From: Falsiroseomonas sp046052145
GTDB lineage: Bacteria > Pseudomonadota > Alphaproteobacteria > Acetobacterales > Acetobacteraceae
Direction of reading: 5' to 3'
Assembly: GCA_046052145.1 (NCBI GenBank)
Contig: JBJOMW010000003.1
Location: 152,230-216,229, forward strand
Length of the DNA: 64,000 nucleotides
Shown here: piece by piece, positions 53,176-62,299 of the stretch
Position numbering within the stretch: the stretch's first letter is position 1
Layout of the letters: every line of letters begins with the position of its first letter
Position numbers and translations under genes: made by a program
Notes under the pieces: model-generated
The model's input: only the letters and a program-made list of their open reading frames with translations
What the model was told of the DNA's origin: nothing
Databases searched by the model: none

Positions 53176-54153
53176 TTGCACCAACCGACCCAGCGGATGC
53201 GCGCCCATCCGCTTGTTGTTATCCTGCTGACCGCCTGCCTCGCCGGCTGCGCTACCGTGCCCGAAGGCGTGGAGGAGGCGCGCGCCTTCTACATCGCGCG
53301 CTTTCAGCCGCCGATCGTGGCCGAGGCTGCGCCCGCGCGCCCGCTGGCCAGCAGCTGGAGCCTGGCCAACAACACGCGCCGCGTCGGCCTGGCCGATATG
53401 CAGCCCCTGGTGCCCGCCTTCGAGGGGCGCGGGCGCCTGCTGGCCAGCTGGAACCCGCATCCGGATGGCGCGGCGGGGCGGCCAACCTTCGTCATCGTGC
53501 ATGGCGGCCACGGGCTGGTGCCGACCAACTTCGCCACCGCGCTCTGGCTGCGGGAGGCGCTCGGGGCCAACACGCTGCTGCTTGACAGCTATTGGAGCCG
53601 CGGACGCGAGGAGAACTGGCAGACCTGGGGCGCCTTCGGCGCCAATATGCGCGCGCTGGATGCGATCGCCGCTGGGCGCTGGCTGCGCGACGTGCAGGGC
53701 ACGGACCCCGCCCGCACCTTCCTCTATGGCGACAGCCAGGGCGGCTGGACGGTGCTGCGCAGCTTCACCGACGAGCCCTTCCTCCGCGCACACGTCCCGG
53801 CGCTCTATCGCGCCGGCATTTCGCTCTATCCGAATTGCCGTTCGGACGGTTCGCCGGAACGGCCGCGCCTCGGGCCCTATGCGGCGCCGGTCATCGTCTT
53901 CACTGGCGGCCTCGACAGCGCGACGCCGATCGCGGAGTGCGCGCCAGCGATTTTCCGCGAGGCCAGCGCCTGGACGCATTACCCGGACCAGACCCATGCC
54001 TGGGATGTCGCCAATCGCGGCGCGCACACGCCGTCGGTGGATGGCGAATGCAGCCGGGCGATGAACACGCTGAACCGCTTTCCCATCTGCCGCAGCGACC
54101 GCACGACAGCGGATATGCGCGCGCGCATCATCGCCTTCATCAACGGCCTATAG
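53176..54153 (+). CDS. Dienelactone-hydrolase-like alpha/beta hydrolase, lipoprotein
   Basis: A 325-residue protein. The lipobox LAGC follows a short signal peptide. The TTG start 53176 has GGGAG eight bases upstream, while ATG 53197 has none. The alpha/beta fold shows VIVHGGHG (oxyanion hole), the nucleophile elbow GDSQGG and an acid/histidine pair late in the sequence (HYPDQTHAWD). It resembles dienelactone hydrolases, but the extracytoplasmic location makes a detoxifying or polymer-ester role equally likely. Cysteines in PNCRSDG, IAECAPAIF, GECSRAM and PICRSDR suggest disulfides. Confidence 0.82.
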   Translation: MHQPTQRMRAHPLVVILLTACLAGCATVPEGVEEARAFYIARFQPPIVAEAAPARPLASSWSLANNTRRVGLADMQPLVPAFEGRGRLLASWNPHPDGAAGRPTFVIVHGGHGLVPTNFATALWLREALGANTLLLDSYWSRGREENWQTWGAFGANMRALDAIAAGRWLRDVQGTDPARTFLYGDSQGGWTVLRSFTDEPFLRAHVPALYRAGISLYPNCRSDGSPERPRLGPYAAPVIVFTGGLDSATPIAECAPAIFREASAWTHYPDQTHAWDVANRGAHTPSVDGECSRAMNTLNRFPICRSDRTTADMRARIIAFINGL

Positions 54154-54162
54154 AGGCCGCGC

Positions 54163-55653
54163 TCACACCCGCTGCAGCGGCACCCGCGTGCAGACGAAGG
54201 CCGCGGCCGCCAGCATGGCTGCGGCGGCCAGGAAGGCGGCCCGGAAGGCGCCCGTCATCTCGGCGCGGAAGCCGGCGCGCGCTGCGTCTGTCAGGCCTGC
54301 CAGCGCCTCCGTCCCGCCATTGACCAGCGCGACGAACACCTCGCCCGCGCCGGTGCCGCCGGCCGCCAGCGCGCCGAACAGCACCGTGCCCATCAGCGCC
54401 GTCCCGGTCGCGGAGCCGAGCGCGCGGATAAGCTGGACGGAGGCCGTGGCCGCGCCCAGCTTCTCGCGCCCCGCCGCCGCCTGCACCACCACCTGCACCA
54501 TCGGGAAGGAGGTGCCGAGCCCGATGGACACCAGCCCGAGCAGCCCCGAGACCACCACCACCGGCAGCGCCCCGGCCGAGAGCGCGACGCCGGCCATCAG
54601 CACCGCCGCGACCGCCAGCCCGATCGCGGGTCCGAGCATCGTCCGCCCGGTGCGCGACAGCATCCATCCCGACAGCATCGCCCCAAAGGCCGCCGCCGCC
54701 GCCAGCGGCAGCAGCGCGAGGCCCGCTTCCGCTGCCGACAGGCCCCGCACCGCCGCGAAGTAGATGGGCAGGAAGGCGATGGAGCCGACAAAGGCGCCCG
54801 AGACCAGGGCCGAGGACAGGTTCGCGCGCCAGATGGAGGCTTCGCCCAGCACCGGCAGCGGCAGCAGCGGATCGGCCGCGCGCCGCTCCTGCCGCCACAG
54901 CAGAAAGAGCGCGAGCACCGCCAGCACGGCCAGCCCCCCCGCCGCCGTCAACGCTCCCGGCGTGAGCCGCCGCAGCTGGTCGAGCGCCAGCAGCGCCGGC
55001 GCGACGAACAGCACAAACAGCGCCAAGCCCGGCCAGTCGAAGGCGAAGCCATGCGCCGAGCCGGGGGAGGCCCCGCCGAGGCGGCGCAGCGCAAGCCAGG
55101 CGGTCAGCAGCGCCAGCGGTGGCTGCAACAGGAACACCGCGCGCCAGTCGATCCATTCGGTCAGCAGCCCGCCCAGCACCGGCCCGAGCGCCGCCGCGGC
55201 AGCGAAGACGCCCGCGATCCAGCCCTGGAAGCGCCCGCGTTCCCGCAGCGGGACGAATTCGCCGATCAGCGCGATGGAGAGCGAGATCAGCCCGCCACCG
55301 CCCAAGCCCTGGAGCAGCCGCGCCGCGATCAGCAGGTCAAGCCGCGGCGCCAGCGCGCAGAGCACGGCACCCGCGGCATAAAGCGCGAGCGCGACCAGCA
55401 GCATCCGCCGCCGCCCGAAGGCATCGCCCAGCCGCCCATGCACCGGGGCCGCGACCGTCGTGCCGACCAGATAGGCCACCACCACCCAGGAGATACGCTC
55501 CACCTCGCCGAGCGAACGGGCGATGGCAGGCAGGGCCGAGGCGACGATGGTCTGGTCGAGGGCGGCGCCGAACATCGCGAGCCCGACCGCGGGAAAGATG
55601 CGGCGGAACAGGCGGCGGAGGTCGGGCTGGGCGGGCGGCGCTTCGGGGGGCAT
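54163..55653 (-). CDS. DHA2-family drug/proton antiporter (MFS, about 14 helices)
   Basis: A 496-residue membrane protein. GAALDQTIVASALPAIARSLG is the D1 motif of the 14-helix DHA2 branch. GRLGDAFGRRRMLLVAL is the loop 2-3 motif A, and GPVLGGLLTEWIDWRAVF corresponds to motif C plus the antiporter signature. Typical substrates are hydrophobic drugs and detergents. The start is ATG 55653. It converges with the hydrolase gene, with 9 bp between the stops, and shares the accA strand. Confidence 0.9.
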   Translation of the reverse strand: MPPEAPPAQPDLRRLFRRIFPAVGLAMFGAALDQTIVASALPAIARSLGEVERISWVVVAYLVGTTVAAPVHGRLGDAFGRRRMLLVALALYAAGAVLCALAPRLDLLIAARLLQGLGGGGLISLSIALIGEFVPLRERGRFQGWIAGVFAAAAALGPVLGGLLTEWIDWRAVFLLQPPLALLTAWLALRRLGGASPGSAHGFAFDWPGLALFVLFVAPALLALDQLRRLTPGALTAAGGLAVLAVLALFLLWRQERRAADPLLPLPVLGEASIWRANLSSALVSGAFVGSIAFLPIYFAAVRGLSAAEAGLALLPLAAAAAFGAMLSGWMLSRTGRTMLGPAIGLAVAAVLMAGVALSAGALPVVVVSGLLGLVSIGLGTSFPMVQVVVQAAAGREKLGAATASVQLIRALGSATGTALMGTVLFGALAAGGTGAGEVFVALVNGGTEALAGLTDAARAGFRAEMTGAFRAAFLAAAAMLAAAAFVCTRVPLQRV

Positions 55654-55702
55654 GTGCCCCGAGCCTACGCCCACCGAAAGCGGCCGGGGAGGGCGCAGCG
55701 CG

Positions 55703-56659
55703 TCAGACGACGCCCGCGCGGCCCATTTCGAGGAACTTCTCGCGCCGGCGTGCGCGCAGCGTCGGGCCATCCAGCGCCAGCAGCGGCTGCAGGACGGAGG
55801 CGATCTTGTCGCCGACCGTGGCCATCATTGCCTCCGCATCGCGATGCGCGCCGCCGAGCGGTTCCGGGATCACCGCATCCACCAGGTTCAGCCTGCGCAG
55901 ATCCTCGGCGGTCATGCGCAGTGCCTCGGCCGCTGTCGGGGCCTGCGCCGCGTCGCGCCAGAGGATGGAGGCGCAGCCTTCCGGCGAGATCACCGAATAG
56001 ACGGCGTGTTCGAGCATCAGCACGCGATCCGCTGCGGCGAGCGCGATGGCGCCGCCCGACCCACCCTCGCCGATGATGGTGGCAACGAAAGGCACCGGCG
56101 CATCCAGCCCGGCCTCGATCGAGCGCGCGATGGCTTCCGCCTGGCCGCGCGCCTCGGCCTCGATGCCGGGGAAGGCGCCGGCGGTGTCCACGAAGCTGAG
56201 GATCGGCAGGCCGAATCGCCCGGCCATCTCCATCACGCGGCGTGCCTTGCGGTAGCCCTCGGGGCGCGCCATGCCGAAATTGTGCTTCACGCGGCTTTCG
56301 GTGTCGCGGCCCTTCTCAGTGCCGAGCACCGCGACCGCCCGGCCCCGGAAGCGCCCGAGTCCCGCAACCACCGCCGCATCGTCCGCGAAGGCCCGGTCAC
56401 CAGCGAGCGGCGTCCATTCGGTGATCAGCGCGCGGACATAATCGAGCGCCTTCGGACGTTCCGGATGGCGCGCGACCAGCGTCTTCTGCCAGGGGCTGAG
56501 CTTGGCATAGGTCTGGCGCAGCAGCGCTTCCGCCTTGTCGCGGAGCTTGCCAACCTCATCGGCAACATCGATCCCGCCCGCGTCGGTGGTCCGGCGCAGC
56601 TCCTCGATCTTGCCTTCGAGCTCGGCGATCGGCTTTTCGAATTCCAGGAAGTGGCGCAT
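55703..56659 (-). CDS. accA: Acetyl-CoA carboxylase carboxyltransferase subunit alpha
   Basis: A 318-residue protein, normal length. With AccD it moves the carboxyl group from biotin to acetyl-CoA to form malonyl-CoA. FLEFEKPIAELEGKIEELR is the family N-terminus, and GRAVAVLGTEKGRDT, HNFGMARPEGYRKARR and IGEGGSGGAIALAAADRVLML carry the CoA- and biotin-binding residues. accD is not in the window. It is divergent from the MFS gene at 56767. Confidence 0.96.
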   Translation of the reverse strand: MRHFLEFEKPIAELEGKIEELRRTTDAGGIDVADEVGKLRDKAEALLRQTYAKLSPWQKTLVARHPERPKALDYVRALITEWTPLAGDRAFADDAAVVAGLGRFRGRAVAVLGTEKGRDTESRVKHNFGMARPEGYRKARRVMEMAGRFGLPILSFVDTAGAFPGIEAEARGQAEAIARSIEAGLDAPVPFVATIIGEGGSGGAIALAAADRVLMLEHAVYSVISPEGCASILWRDAAQAPTAAEALRMTAEDLRRLNLVDAVIPEPLGGAHRDAEAMMATVGDKIASVLQPLLALDGPTLRARRREKFLEMGRAGVV

Positions 56660-56766
56660 CGCGCCGGGGTGTTAGCCTGGAAACCGGCCGGGCGGAAGCC
56701 GAGACGGGGGGGGCAGGGCTGTGCCACCCTGCCAGCCGCAACGCCCCGGAGCCCCAGTTCGCCCCC

Positions 56767-58014
56767 ATGACCGCCCCCGCGCCCCGGCCGGCCGCCCCGG
56801 CCTTCTTCGGCTGGCGCGTGGTGGGGGCTGCCTTCGCGGTGGCGCTGTTCGGCTGGGGCATCGGCTTCTACGGCCCGGCCATCTACCTCCACGCCGTGCA
56901 GGAGGCTCGCGGCTGGTCGGTTGGCCTCGTCTCGGCGGCGATCACCACGCATTTCCTCTTCGGCGCCTTGGCGGTCGCCAACCTCGCCGCGCTGCACCGG
57001 CGATTCGGGTTGGTCGCGGTGACGCGGGCCGGAGGCATCGCCGCAGCGCTCGGCCTGCCCGGCTGGGCGTTGGCCGAGGCGCCCTGGCAGCTCTTCGCCG
57101 CGACCGCGCTGACCGGCTTCGCCTGGGCCGCGACCGGCGGGGCGGCCTTGAACGCCATTGTCGCGCCCTGGTTCGTGCGTCGCCGGCCGGCGGCGCTGTC
57201 GCTCGCCTATAACGGGGCGAGTGCCGCGGGCGTGGTGATGACGCCGCTCTGGGTCGCGCTGATCGCGCTGGCGGGCTTCGGCGGCGCGGCGCTGCTGGTG
57301 GGGGCCACGATGGCGCTGGCGCTGTGGTGGATCGCCGGCCGCTTCCTGGCGCCGACGCCGGCCACGCTCGACCAGGCGCCGGATGGCGGCGCACCCGGCG
57401 TCGCGCCTGCGCCCGTCTCCGATGCCGCGCCGCTCAACGGTTCGCCCTGGCGGGAGCGGCGCTTCGTGACGCTGGCCGCCGGCAACGGCATCGCGCTCTT
57501 CGCGCAGCTTGGGCTGATCGCGCATCTCTTCTCGCTGCTGGTGCCGCAGATGGGGGAGGGGGGCGCGGGGCTGGCGATGGCCGCGGCGACCAGTGCCGCG
57601 ATCGTGGGTCGCCTCTGCCTGGGTTGGCTGCTGGCGCCCGGCGCCGATCGCCGGCGCTGGGCCGCGGCGAATATCGCCCTCCAGATCCTGGCCTGCCTGG
57701 TGCTGCTGGCCGCCGATGGCGCGCCGGCGCTGCTGCTGCTCGGCGTCGTGCTGTTCGGCTTCGCGCTCGGCAATGTCACCACCCTGCCGCCCTTGATCGC
57801 CCAGCAGGATTTCGCGGCCGCCGATACGGCGCGGATCGTCGGCCTCGTCACCGCCTCCGGCCAGGCGCTCTATGCCTTCGCCCCGGCGCTGTTCGGCCTG
57901 CTGCGAGAGGTGGACGCCTCCGGCAGCGCGCTGTTCCTGGCGGCGGCCGTCGCGCAACTGGCGGCGGCGGCTGCGTTCCTCGCAGGGCGGCGGGGGCGCC
58001 GCGACCCCGGTTGA
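56767..58014 (+). CDS. MFS transporter, probable organic-anion type
   Basis: A 415-residue protein with about 12 helices. FFGWRVVGAAFAVALFGWGIGFYGPAIYLHAV is the opening of the MCT-like (monocarboxylate) branch of bacterial MFS proteins. A soluble central linker of about 45 residues (rich in Pro/Ala/Asp, near 200-245) separates the two halves. Together with the Bug receptor 117 bp downstream on the same strand it suggests organic-acid uptake, but the two systems work by different mechanisms. Confidence 0.85.
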   Translation: MTAPAPRPAAPAFFGWRVVGAAFAVALFGWGIGFYGPAIYLHAVQEARGWSVGLVSAAITTHFLFGALAVANLAALHRRFGLVAVTRAGGIAAALGLPGWALAEAPWQLFAATALTGFAWAATGGAALNAIVAPWFVRRRPAALSLAYNGASAAGVVMTPLWVALIALAGFGGAALLVGATMALALWWIAGRFLAPTPATLDQAPDGGAPGVAPAPVSDAAPLNGSPWRERRFVTLAAGNGIALFAQLGLIAHLFSLLVPQMGEGGAGLAMAAATSAAIVGRLCLGWLLAPGADRRRWAAANIALQILACLVLLAADGAPALLLLGVVLFGFALGNVTTLPPLIAQQDFAAADTARIVGLVTASGQALYAFAPALFGLLREVDASGSALFLAAAVAQLAAAAAFLAGRRGRRDPG

Positions 58015-58130
58015 TCACTGGCCGGGACGGGCAGAGACTGCCCGCCGGGGAGGGGCCGAGAGACGCGGCACCACGCTGCCAGGCGCGCGCGGGGCCCGTC
58101 TGCTCCCCCACCGGAGAGGAAGGAAACGCC

Positions 58131-59096
58131 ATGAAACGCCGCACGCTTCTGGCCGCCACGGGCGCGGCGCTGCTGCCCGCGCCCGCGCTGCACGCGCAGG
58201 ATTTCACCGGCCCCTTGCGCATCGTCGTTCCCTTCGCGCCGGGCGGCACCAGCGACATCCTCGCCCGCCTCATCGCGCCGTCGTTGCAACAGCGTGTGGG
58301 CCAGAACGTGGTGGTGGAGAACCGCCCCGGCGCAGGCGGCAATATCGGCGCCGATGCGGTGGCGAAGAGCCGGCCGGACGGCACATCCCTGCTGCTGCTG
58401 GATGTCTCCGCGCTGGCGACCAACCCCTTCCTCTACAGCCGCATGCCCTTCGACACGGAACGCGACCTCGCGCCCGTGCAGATGGTGATCTACGCGCCCT
58501 ACATCATGGCGGTGAACAACAACCTGCCCGTGCAGACGGCGCAGGAGCTGGCGGCCTGGGTACGCGCCAATCCGGGGCGGCTCAACTTCGCGCATTCCGG
58601 CATCGGCACGCTGACGCATATCGTCGGCCTCTCGCTCGCCTCGCATTGGGGCGGCGAGATCACTGCCGTGCCCTATCGCGGCGGTGCGCCGGCGCTGACG
58701 GCGCTGGTGTCGCAGGAAGCGAACATGACGCTGCAGGGCGCCACGCAATCCATGCCCTTCGTCGTGCAGGGCCAGATGCGCGGCATCGCCGTGACCGGCC
58801 CGCGCCGCTTCCCCAACCTGCCCAACCTGCCGACCTTCCGCGAGCTCGGCTGGCCCGAAGCCGATAGCGGCACCTGGCAGGGGATTTTGGTGCAGGGGAA
58901 CACGCCCGCCCCGGTCATCGCCCGCCTCGAGCGCGAGATCGCGGCCGTACTGGCGGAGCCGGCCATCCGCACGCGTATCGGCGAATTGGGCGGCGAGGTC
59001 GTGGCCGATGGCGCGGCCGCCTTCCGCCAGCGCCTGACCGAACAGACCGCCGCCTATAGCCGCGTGATCCGCGCGAACAACCTGCGGATCGAATGA
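58131..59096 (+). CDS. Bug/TctC-family periplasmic solute receptor 5
   Basis: A 321-residue receptor with the signal MKRRTLLAATGAALLP. The ligand loop is VPFAPGGTSDILARLIAP. VVENRPGAGGNIGADAVAKS and AVPYRGGAPALTALVSQEAN complete the family set. A good ribosome-binding site (GAGAGGAAGGA) precedes ATG 58131. It ends 25 bp before repeat copy A3; copy A1 likewise lies beside a Bug gene, but at its 5' side. Confidence 0.92.
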   Translation: MKRRTLLAATGAALLPAPALHAQDFTGPLRIVVPFAPGGTSDILARLIAPSLQQRVGQNVVVENRPGAGGNIGADAVAKSRPDGTSLLLLDVSALATNPFLYSRMPFDTERDLAPVQMVIYAPYIMAVNNNLPVQTAQELAAWVRANPGRLNFAHSGIGTLTHIVGLSLASHWGGEITAVPYRGGAPALTALVSQEANMTLQGATQSMPFVVQGQMRGIAVTGPRRFPNLPNLPTFRELGWPEADSGTWQGILVQGNTPAPVIARLEREIAAVLAEPAIRTRIGELGGEVVADGAAAFRQRLTEQTAAYSRVIRANNLRIE

Positions 59097-59120
59097 TACC
59101 CTCCGTGCAAAGGAGTGATC

Positions 59121-59236
59121 TGCGGCCCGAAGGGCCGAGGCCGCGAATGCGGCCCGCGGCTTATGCCGCGAAGCCAAGCCGCGCGGAGGCGCGGCGCCCG
59201 GCGTCTGAGGGGCACGAAGGTGAAACCTTCGTGCGC
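59121..59236 (+). repeat. Dispersed palindromic repeat, family A, copy 3 (116 bp)
   Basis: Base-for-base identical to 17987-18102 in the same orientation. It ends with CTGAGGG, then the 9-bp hairpin GCACGAAGG/CCTTCGTGC. The hairpin ends exactly 7 nt before the ATG of the next gene, which has no ribosome-binding site of its own. Confidence 0.92.
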
Positions 59237-59241
59237 TCGAA

Positions 59242-60039
59242 ATGAGCGGCGTGGAGTACGCACCGCGTGGCCTGCTGGGTGTGCTGACCCCGCAGGCCAA
59301 CACGACGGTGGAGCCGGAATTCACGGCGCTGCTGCCGCCAGGCGTCGCGATGCTCAATGCGCGCATGACCTCCGGCAAGCCGACCATCGTCGCGCGGCTT
59401 TTGGACTATCTCGGCTCGCTCGATGATTGGGCGGCGCAGTTTGCCAACGCACCCGTCGGCGCGGTCGCCTTCGCCTGCACGGGTGCGAGCTACTTCGCCG
59501 GCGTCGAAGCGGAGGAGGAGGCGGTCGCGCGCATCTCGGCGGCGCGTGGCGTGCCGTTCCTGACGGCCGGCCATGCGGTGCGCGATGCCTTCCGCGCGCT
59601 GGGCGCGCGGCGCATCGGCCTGGTCAGCCCCTATCCGCACGACCTGACGGAGGCGGCGATCGGCTATTTCACCGCGCTTGGCTTCGAGGTCGCGCGCGTC
59701 TCCGGTTCCGTGCAGCAGGATGGCGTGTTCCATCCGATCTACGCGATGACCGGAGAAGGCGCGCACCAGGCGCTGATGGCGCTCGATCCCGCGGGGCTCG
59801 ACGCGGTGGCGATGCTCGGCACTGGCATGCCGACGCTCGCGCCGATCCTGCGCACGCCCTTCCTGGGTGGTGTGCCCGTGCTGTCCTGCATGCTGGCGCT
59901 GGCCTGGCGCAGCGTGACGCTGCTCGATGGCGTGGAGCCGTCGCGCGATGCGCTGCTGGCCTGGGTGCGCGGGGAAGGCTGGGGCGCGCGCCATGCCGCG
60001 CGCATGGCCGTGGTGGGCGGGGCAGGCAGCCCGTCCTGA
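59242..60039 (+). CDS. Maleate isomerase / Asp-Glu racemase superfamily protein
   Basis: A 265-residue protein. PRGLLGVLTPQANTTVEPEF and the cysteine at 79 (VAFACTGASY) match maleate isomerases and arylmalonate decarboxylase relatives, which act on small dicarboxylic acids. The second catalytic cysteine usual in the family (in an S-C-T-x-x-P-type motif) appears as T194 (MLGTGMPTL), so isomerase chemistry may be altered. GVPVLSCMLALAWRS corresponds to the late conserved loop. Translation probably starts through the repeat element directly upstream. Bug receptor 5 nearby fits an organic-acid theme. Confidence 0.85.
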   Translation: MSGVEYAPRGLLGVLTPQANTTVEPEFTALLPPGVAMLNARMTSGKPTIVARLLDYLGSLDDWAAQFANAPVGAVAFACTGASYFAGVEAEEEAVARISAARGVPFLTAGHAVRDAFRALGARRIGLVSPYPHDLTEAAIGYFTALGFEVARVSGSVQQDGVFHPIYAMTGEGAHQALMALDPAGLDAVAMLGTGMPTLAPILRTPFLGGVPVLSCMLALAWRSVTLLDGVEPSRDALLAWVRGEGWGARHAARMAVVGGAGSPS

Positions 60040-60058
60040 GCCGCCGACGGGGCGCCCA

Positions 60059-60089
60059 CGAAAAAGGGCCGCGCCTTGCGGCGCGGCCC
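60059..60089 (-). terminator. Rho-independent terminator of glnA
   Basis: On the minus strand the 10-bp arms GGGCCGCGCC and GGCGCGGCCC, around GCAA, are followed by TTTTTCG. It lies 27 bases after the glnA stop. Confidence 0.9.
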
Positions 60090-60115
60090 CTGTCCGATGC
60101 GTCCAGTTGGGACGA

Positions 60116-61555
60116 TCAGACCGAGTAGTACATCTCGAACTCGACCGGGTGCGGGGTGTGTTCGAAGCGGTACACCTCCTGCCACTTCAGCTCGATGTAG
60201 CTCTCGATCTGGTCCTTGGTGAACACGTCGCCGGCCAGCAGGAAGTCGTGGTCGGCGGAGAGGGACTGCAGCGCCTCACGCAGCGAGCCGCAGACCGTCG
60301 GGATGCCCTTCAGCTCTTCCGGCGGCAGGTCGTAGAGGTCCTTGTCCATGGCGTCGCCCGGGTGGATCTTGTTCTTGATCCCATCGAGGCCGGCCATGAG
60401 CATCGCCGCGAAGGCGAGGTAGGGGTTCGCACCCGGATCCGGGAAGCGGACCTCGACGCGCTTGGCCTTCGGGTTCGTCGCATACGGGATGCGGCAGGAC
60501 GCCGAGCGGTTGCGGGCCGAATAGGCCAGCAGCACCGGCGCCTCGAAGCCCGGGATCAGGCGCTTGTAGGAGTTGGTCAGCGGGTTCGTGAAGGCGTTGA
60601 GCGCCTTCGCGTGCTTGATGATGCCGCCGATGTAGTACAGCGCGATCTCGGACAGGTCGGCATAGCCATTGCCTGCGAAAACCGGCTTGCCGGCCTTCCA
60701 GATGGACTGGTGCACATGCATGCCGCTGCCGTTGTCGCCATAGATCGGCTTCGGCATGAAGGTCGCCGTCTTGCCGTAGCTGTGGGCGACGTTGTGGATC
60801 ACATACTTGTAGATCTGCATGTGGTCGGCCTGCTTTACCAGCGTGCCGAACTTCGTGCCGAGCTCATGCTGCGACTGCGCCACCTCGTGGTGGTGCTTCT
60901 CGCCGGCGACGCCCATCTCGATCATGGTCGAGAGCATCTCGGCGCGAAGGTCGACTTCGCTGTCGACCGGGTTCACCGGGAAGTAGCCGCCCTTCACGCC
61001 GGGGCGGTGGCCCATATTGCCTTCCGGGTAGTCCTTCATGTTGGCGCCCGGGCCCTCGATCGAGTCGAGGCTGAAATGGCCGAAATTGCCGCCCGTGCCG
61101 AACTTCACATTGTCGAACACGAAGAACTCGGCCTCGGGGCCGAAGAACGCCGTGTCGCCGATGCCGGTGGACTTCAGATAGGCCTCGGCGCGCTTCGCGG
61201 TGGAGCGCGGGTCGCGCGAGTACATCTGGCCGGTGGACGGCTCGATGATGTCGCAGAACAGGATCATCTGCGGCTTGGCGGAGAACGGATCCATGCAGGC
61301 CGTCTCGGGGTCCGGCATCAGGATCATGTCGGACTCGTTGATCGCCTTCCAGCCGGCGATCGAGGAGCCGTCGAACATGATGCCTTCCTCGAAGACCTCG
61401 GGCTCGATCGTGGAGACGTGCTGCGCGGTGTGCTGCCACTTGCCGCGCGGGTCGGTGAAGCGGAAGTCAACGTATTCGACGCTGTGCTCCTTGATCATCT
61501 CCATGACCTTGGAGACGGCGGCATTGCCCCCGCCAGCTGCCGGCTTCTTCGCCAT
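60116..61555 (-). CDS. glnA: Glutamine synthetase type I
   Basis: A 479-residue enzyme that makes glutamine from glutamate, ammonia and ATP. Motifs: MFDGSSIAGWKAINESDM (near 70), FFGPEAEFF metal site, KHHHEVAQSQHE, and NPYLAFAAMLMAGLDGI near the C-terminus. The adenylylation tyrosine lies in DLYDLPPEE, so GlnE-type control is expected. ATG 61555 was chosen over 61633. Downstream of glnB on the same strand, with a 172-bp gap that holds a GC-rich hairpin (GTCCGGCGCGG/CCGCGCGGAC) which may set their ratio. Confidence 0.97.
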   Translation of the reverse strand: MAKKPAAGGGNAAVSKVMEMIKEHSVEYVDFRFTDPRGKWQHTAQHVSTIEPEVFEEGIMFDGSSIAGWKAINESDMILMPDPETACMDPFSAKPQMILFCDIIEPSTGQMYSRDPRSTAKRAEAYLKSTGIGDTAFFGPEAEFFVFDNVKFGTGGNFGHFSLDSIEGPGANMKDYPEGNMGHRPGVKGGYFPVNPVDSEVDLRAEMLSTMIEMGVAGEKHHHEVAQSQHELGTKFGTLVKQADHMQIYKYVIHNVAHSYGKTATFMPKPIYGDNGSGMHVHQSIWKAGKPVFAGNGYADLSEIALYYIGGIIKHAKALNAFTNPLTNSYKRLIPGFEAPVLLAYSARNRSASCRIPYATNPKAKRVEVRFPDPGANPYLAFAAMLMAGLDGIKNKIHPGDAMDKDLYDLPPEELKGIPTVCGSLREALQSLSADHDFLLAGDVFTKDQIESYIELKWQEVYRFEHTPHPVEFEMYYSV

Positions 61556-61727
61556 CGTGTGCGGTCCTGTTCCTCTGCGTGTCCCGGTCCCGTACTGCAG
61601 CGCCGCGGACACCGGTCCCCGCAACGCGCCCATCTCGCCGTCGTCCCTGGCCTGTCAGGCGGGGCGCTCTCGGCGATCCGGCCGTCCGCGCGGTTTTTCC
61701 GCGCCGGACGATCCCAATTCCTTGCGG

Positions 61728-62066
61728 CTACACCGCGTCCTCGCCGCGCTCACCAGTGCGGATGCGCACCACTTCCTGGATGTCGCTGACGAAAATCTTG
61801 CCGTCGCCGATCCGCCCGGTGCGCGCGGCACCCGTGATCGCCTCGATCGCGCGTTCGGCCAGGTCGTCCGGGCAGACCACCTCGATCTTCACCTTCGGCA
61901 GGAAGTCCACGACGTATTCCGCGCCGCGATACAGCTCGGTGTGGCCCTTCTGACGGCCGAAGCCCTTGGCCTCGACCACGGTCAGGCCCTGCAGCCCGAT
62001 CTCATGCAGCGCGTCCTTCACCTCGTCGAGCTTGAAGGGCTTGATGATCGCCTCGATCTTCTTCAT
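61728..62066 (-). CDS. glnB: Nitrogen regulatory protein P-II
   Basis: A 112-residue protein, typical length. It reads the nitrogen state through 2-oxoglutarate and ATP/ADP and is uridylylated at Y51 (T-loop GHTELYRGAEY). GFGRQKGH and the C-terminal TGRIGDGKIFV complete the signature. ATG 62066 was chosen; the frame to 62246 is leader. It controls glutamine synthetase adenylylation and NtrB/NtrC, which fits its place ahead of glnA. Confidence 0.97.
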   Translation of the reverse strand: MKKIEAIIKPFKLDEVKDALHEIGLQGLTVVEAKGFGRQKGHTELYRGAEYVVDFLPKVKIEVVCPDDLAERAIEAITGAARTGRIGDGKIFVSDIQEVVRIRTGERGEDAV

Positions 62067-62215
62067 CGGCTCCGTCGCTCCGCACGCCGCGCGCGCTTGT
62101 CCCGCGTGCGATCCTTCCCCCCGATCCCCCCGTGCCGCAGCCCGGTGCGCCCATCGGCGCAGCTTGGGTACGGGCCGGCTGGCGCCGGGGCCGGGCGGAC
62201 CGGCGCGCGGGGTTT

Positions 62216-62231
62216 TGCATGCCCCGTGCCA
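62216..62231 (-). promoter_or_regulatory. Sigma-54 (-24/-12) promoter of glnB-glnA
   Basis: On the minus strand TGGCACGGGGCATGCA: GG (62230-62229) and GC (62218-62217) are separated by exactly 10 bases, as sigma-54 requires. The -24 part is a perfect match and the -12 part has ATGC for TTGC. Transcription would start near 62206, giving a leader of about 140 bases. Confidence 0.75.
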
Positions 62232-62299
62232 GCCCGGCAACGCCATGCGCCGGGGATTCTCGCGCCGGCAGCACGCGATGTGACCAATCGCTGTTCTTA

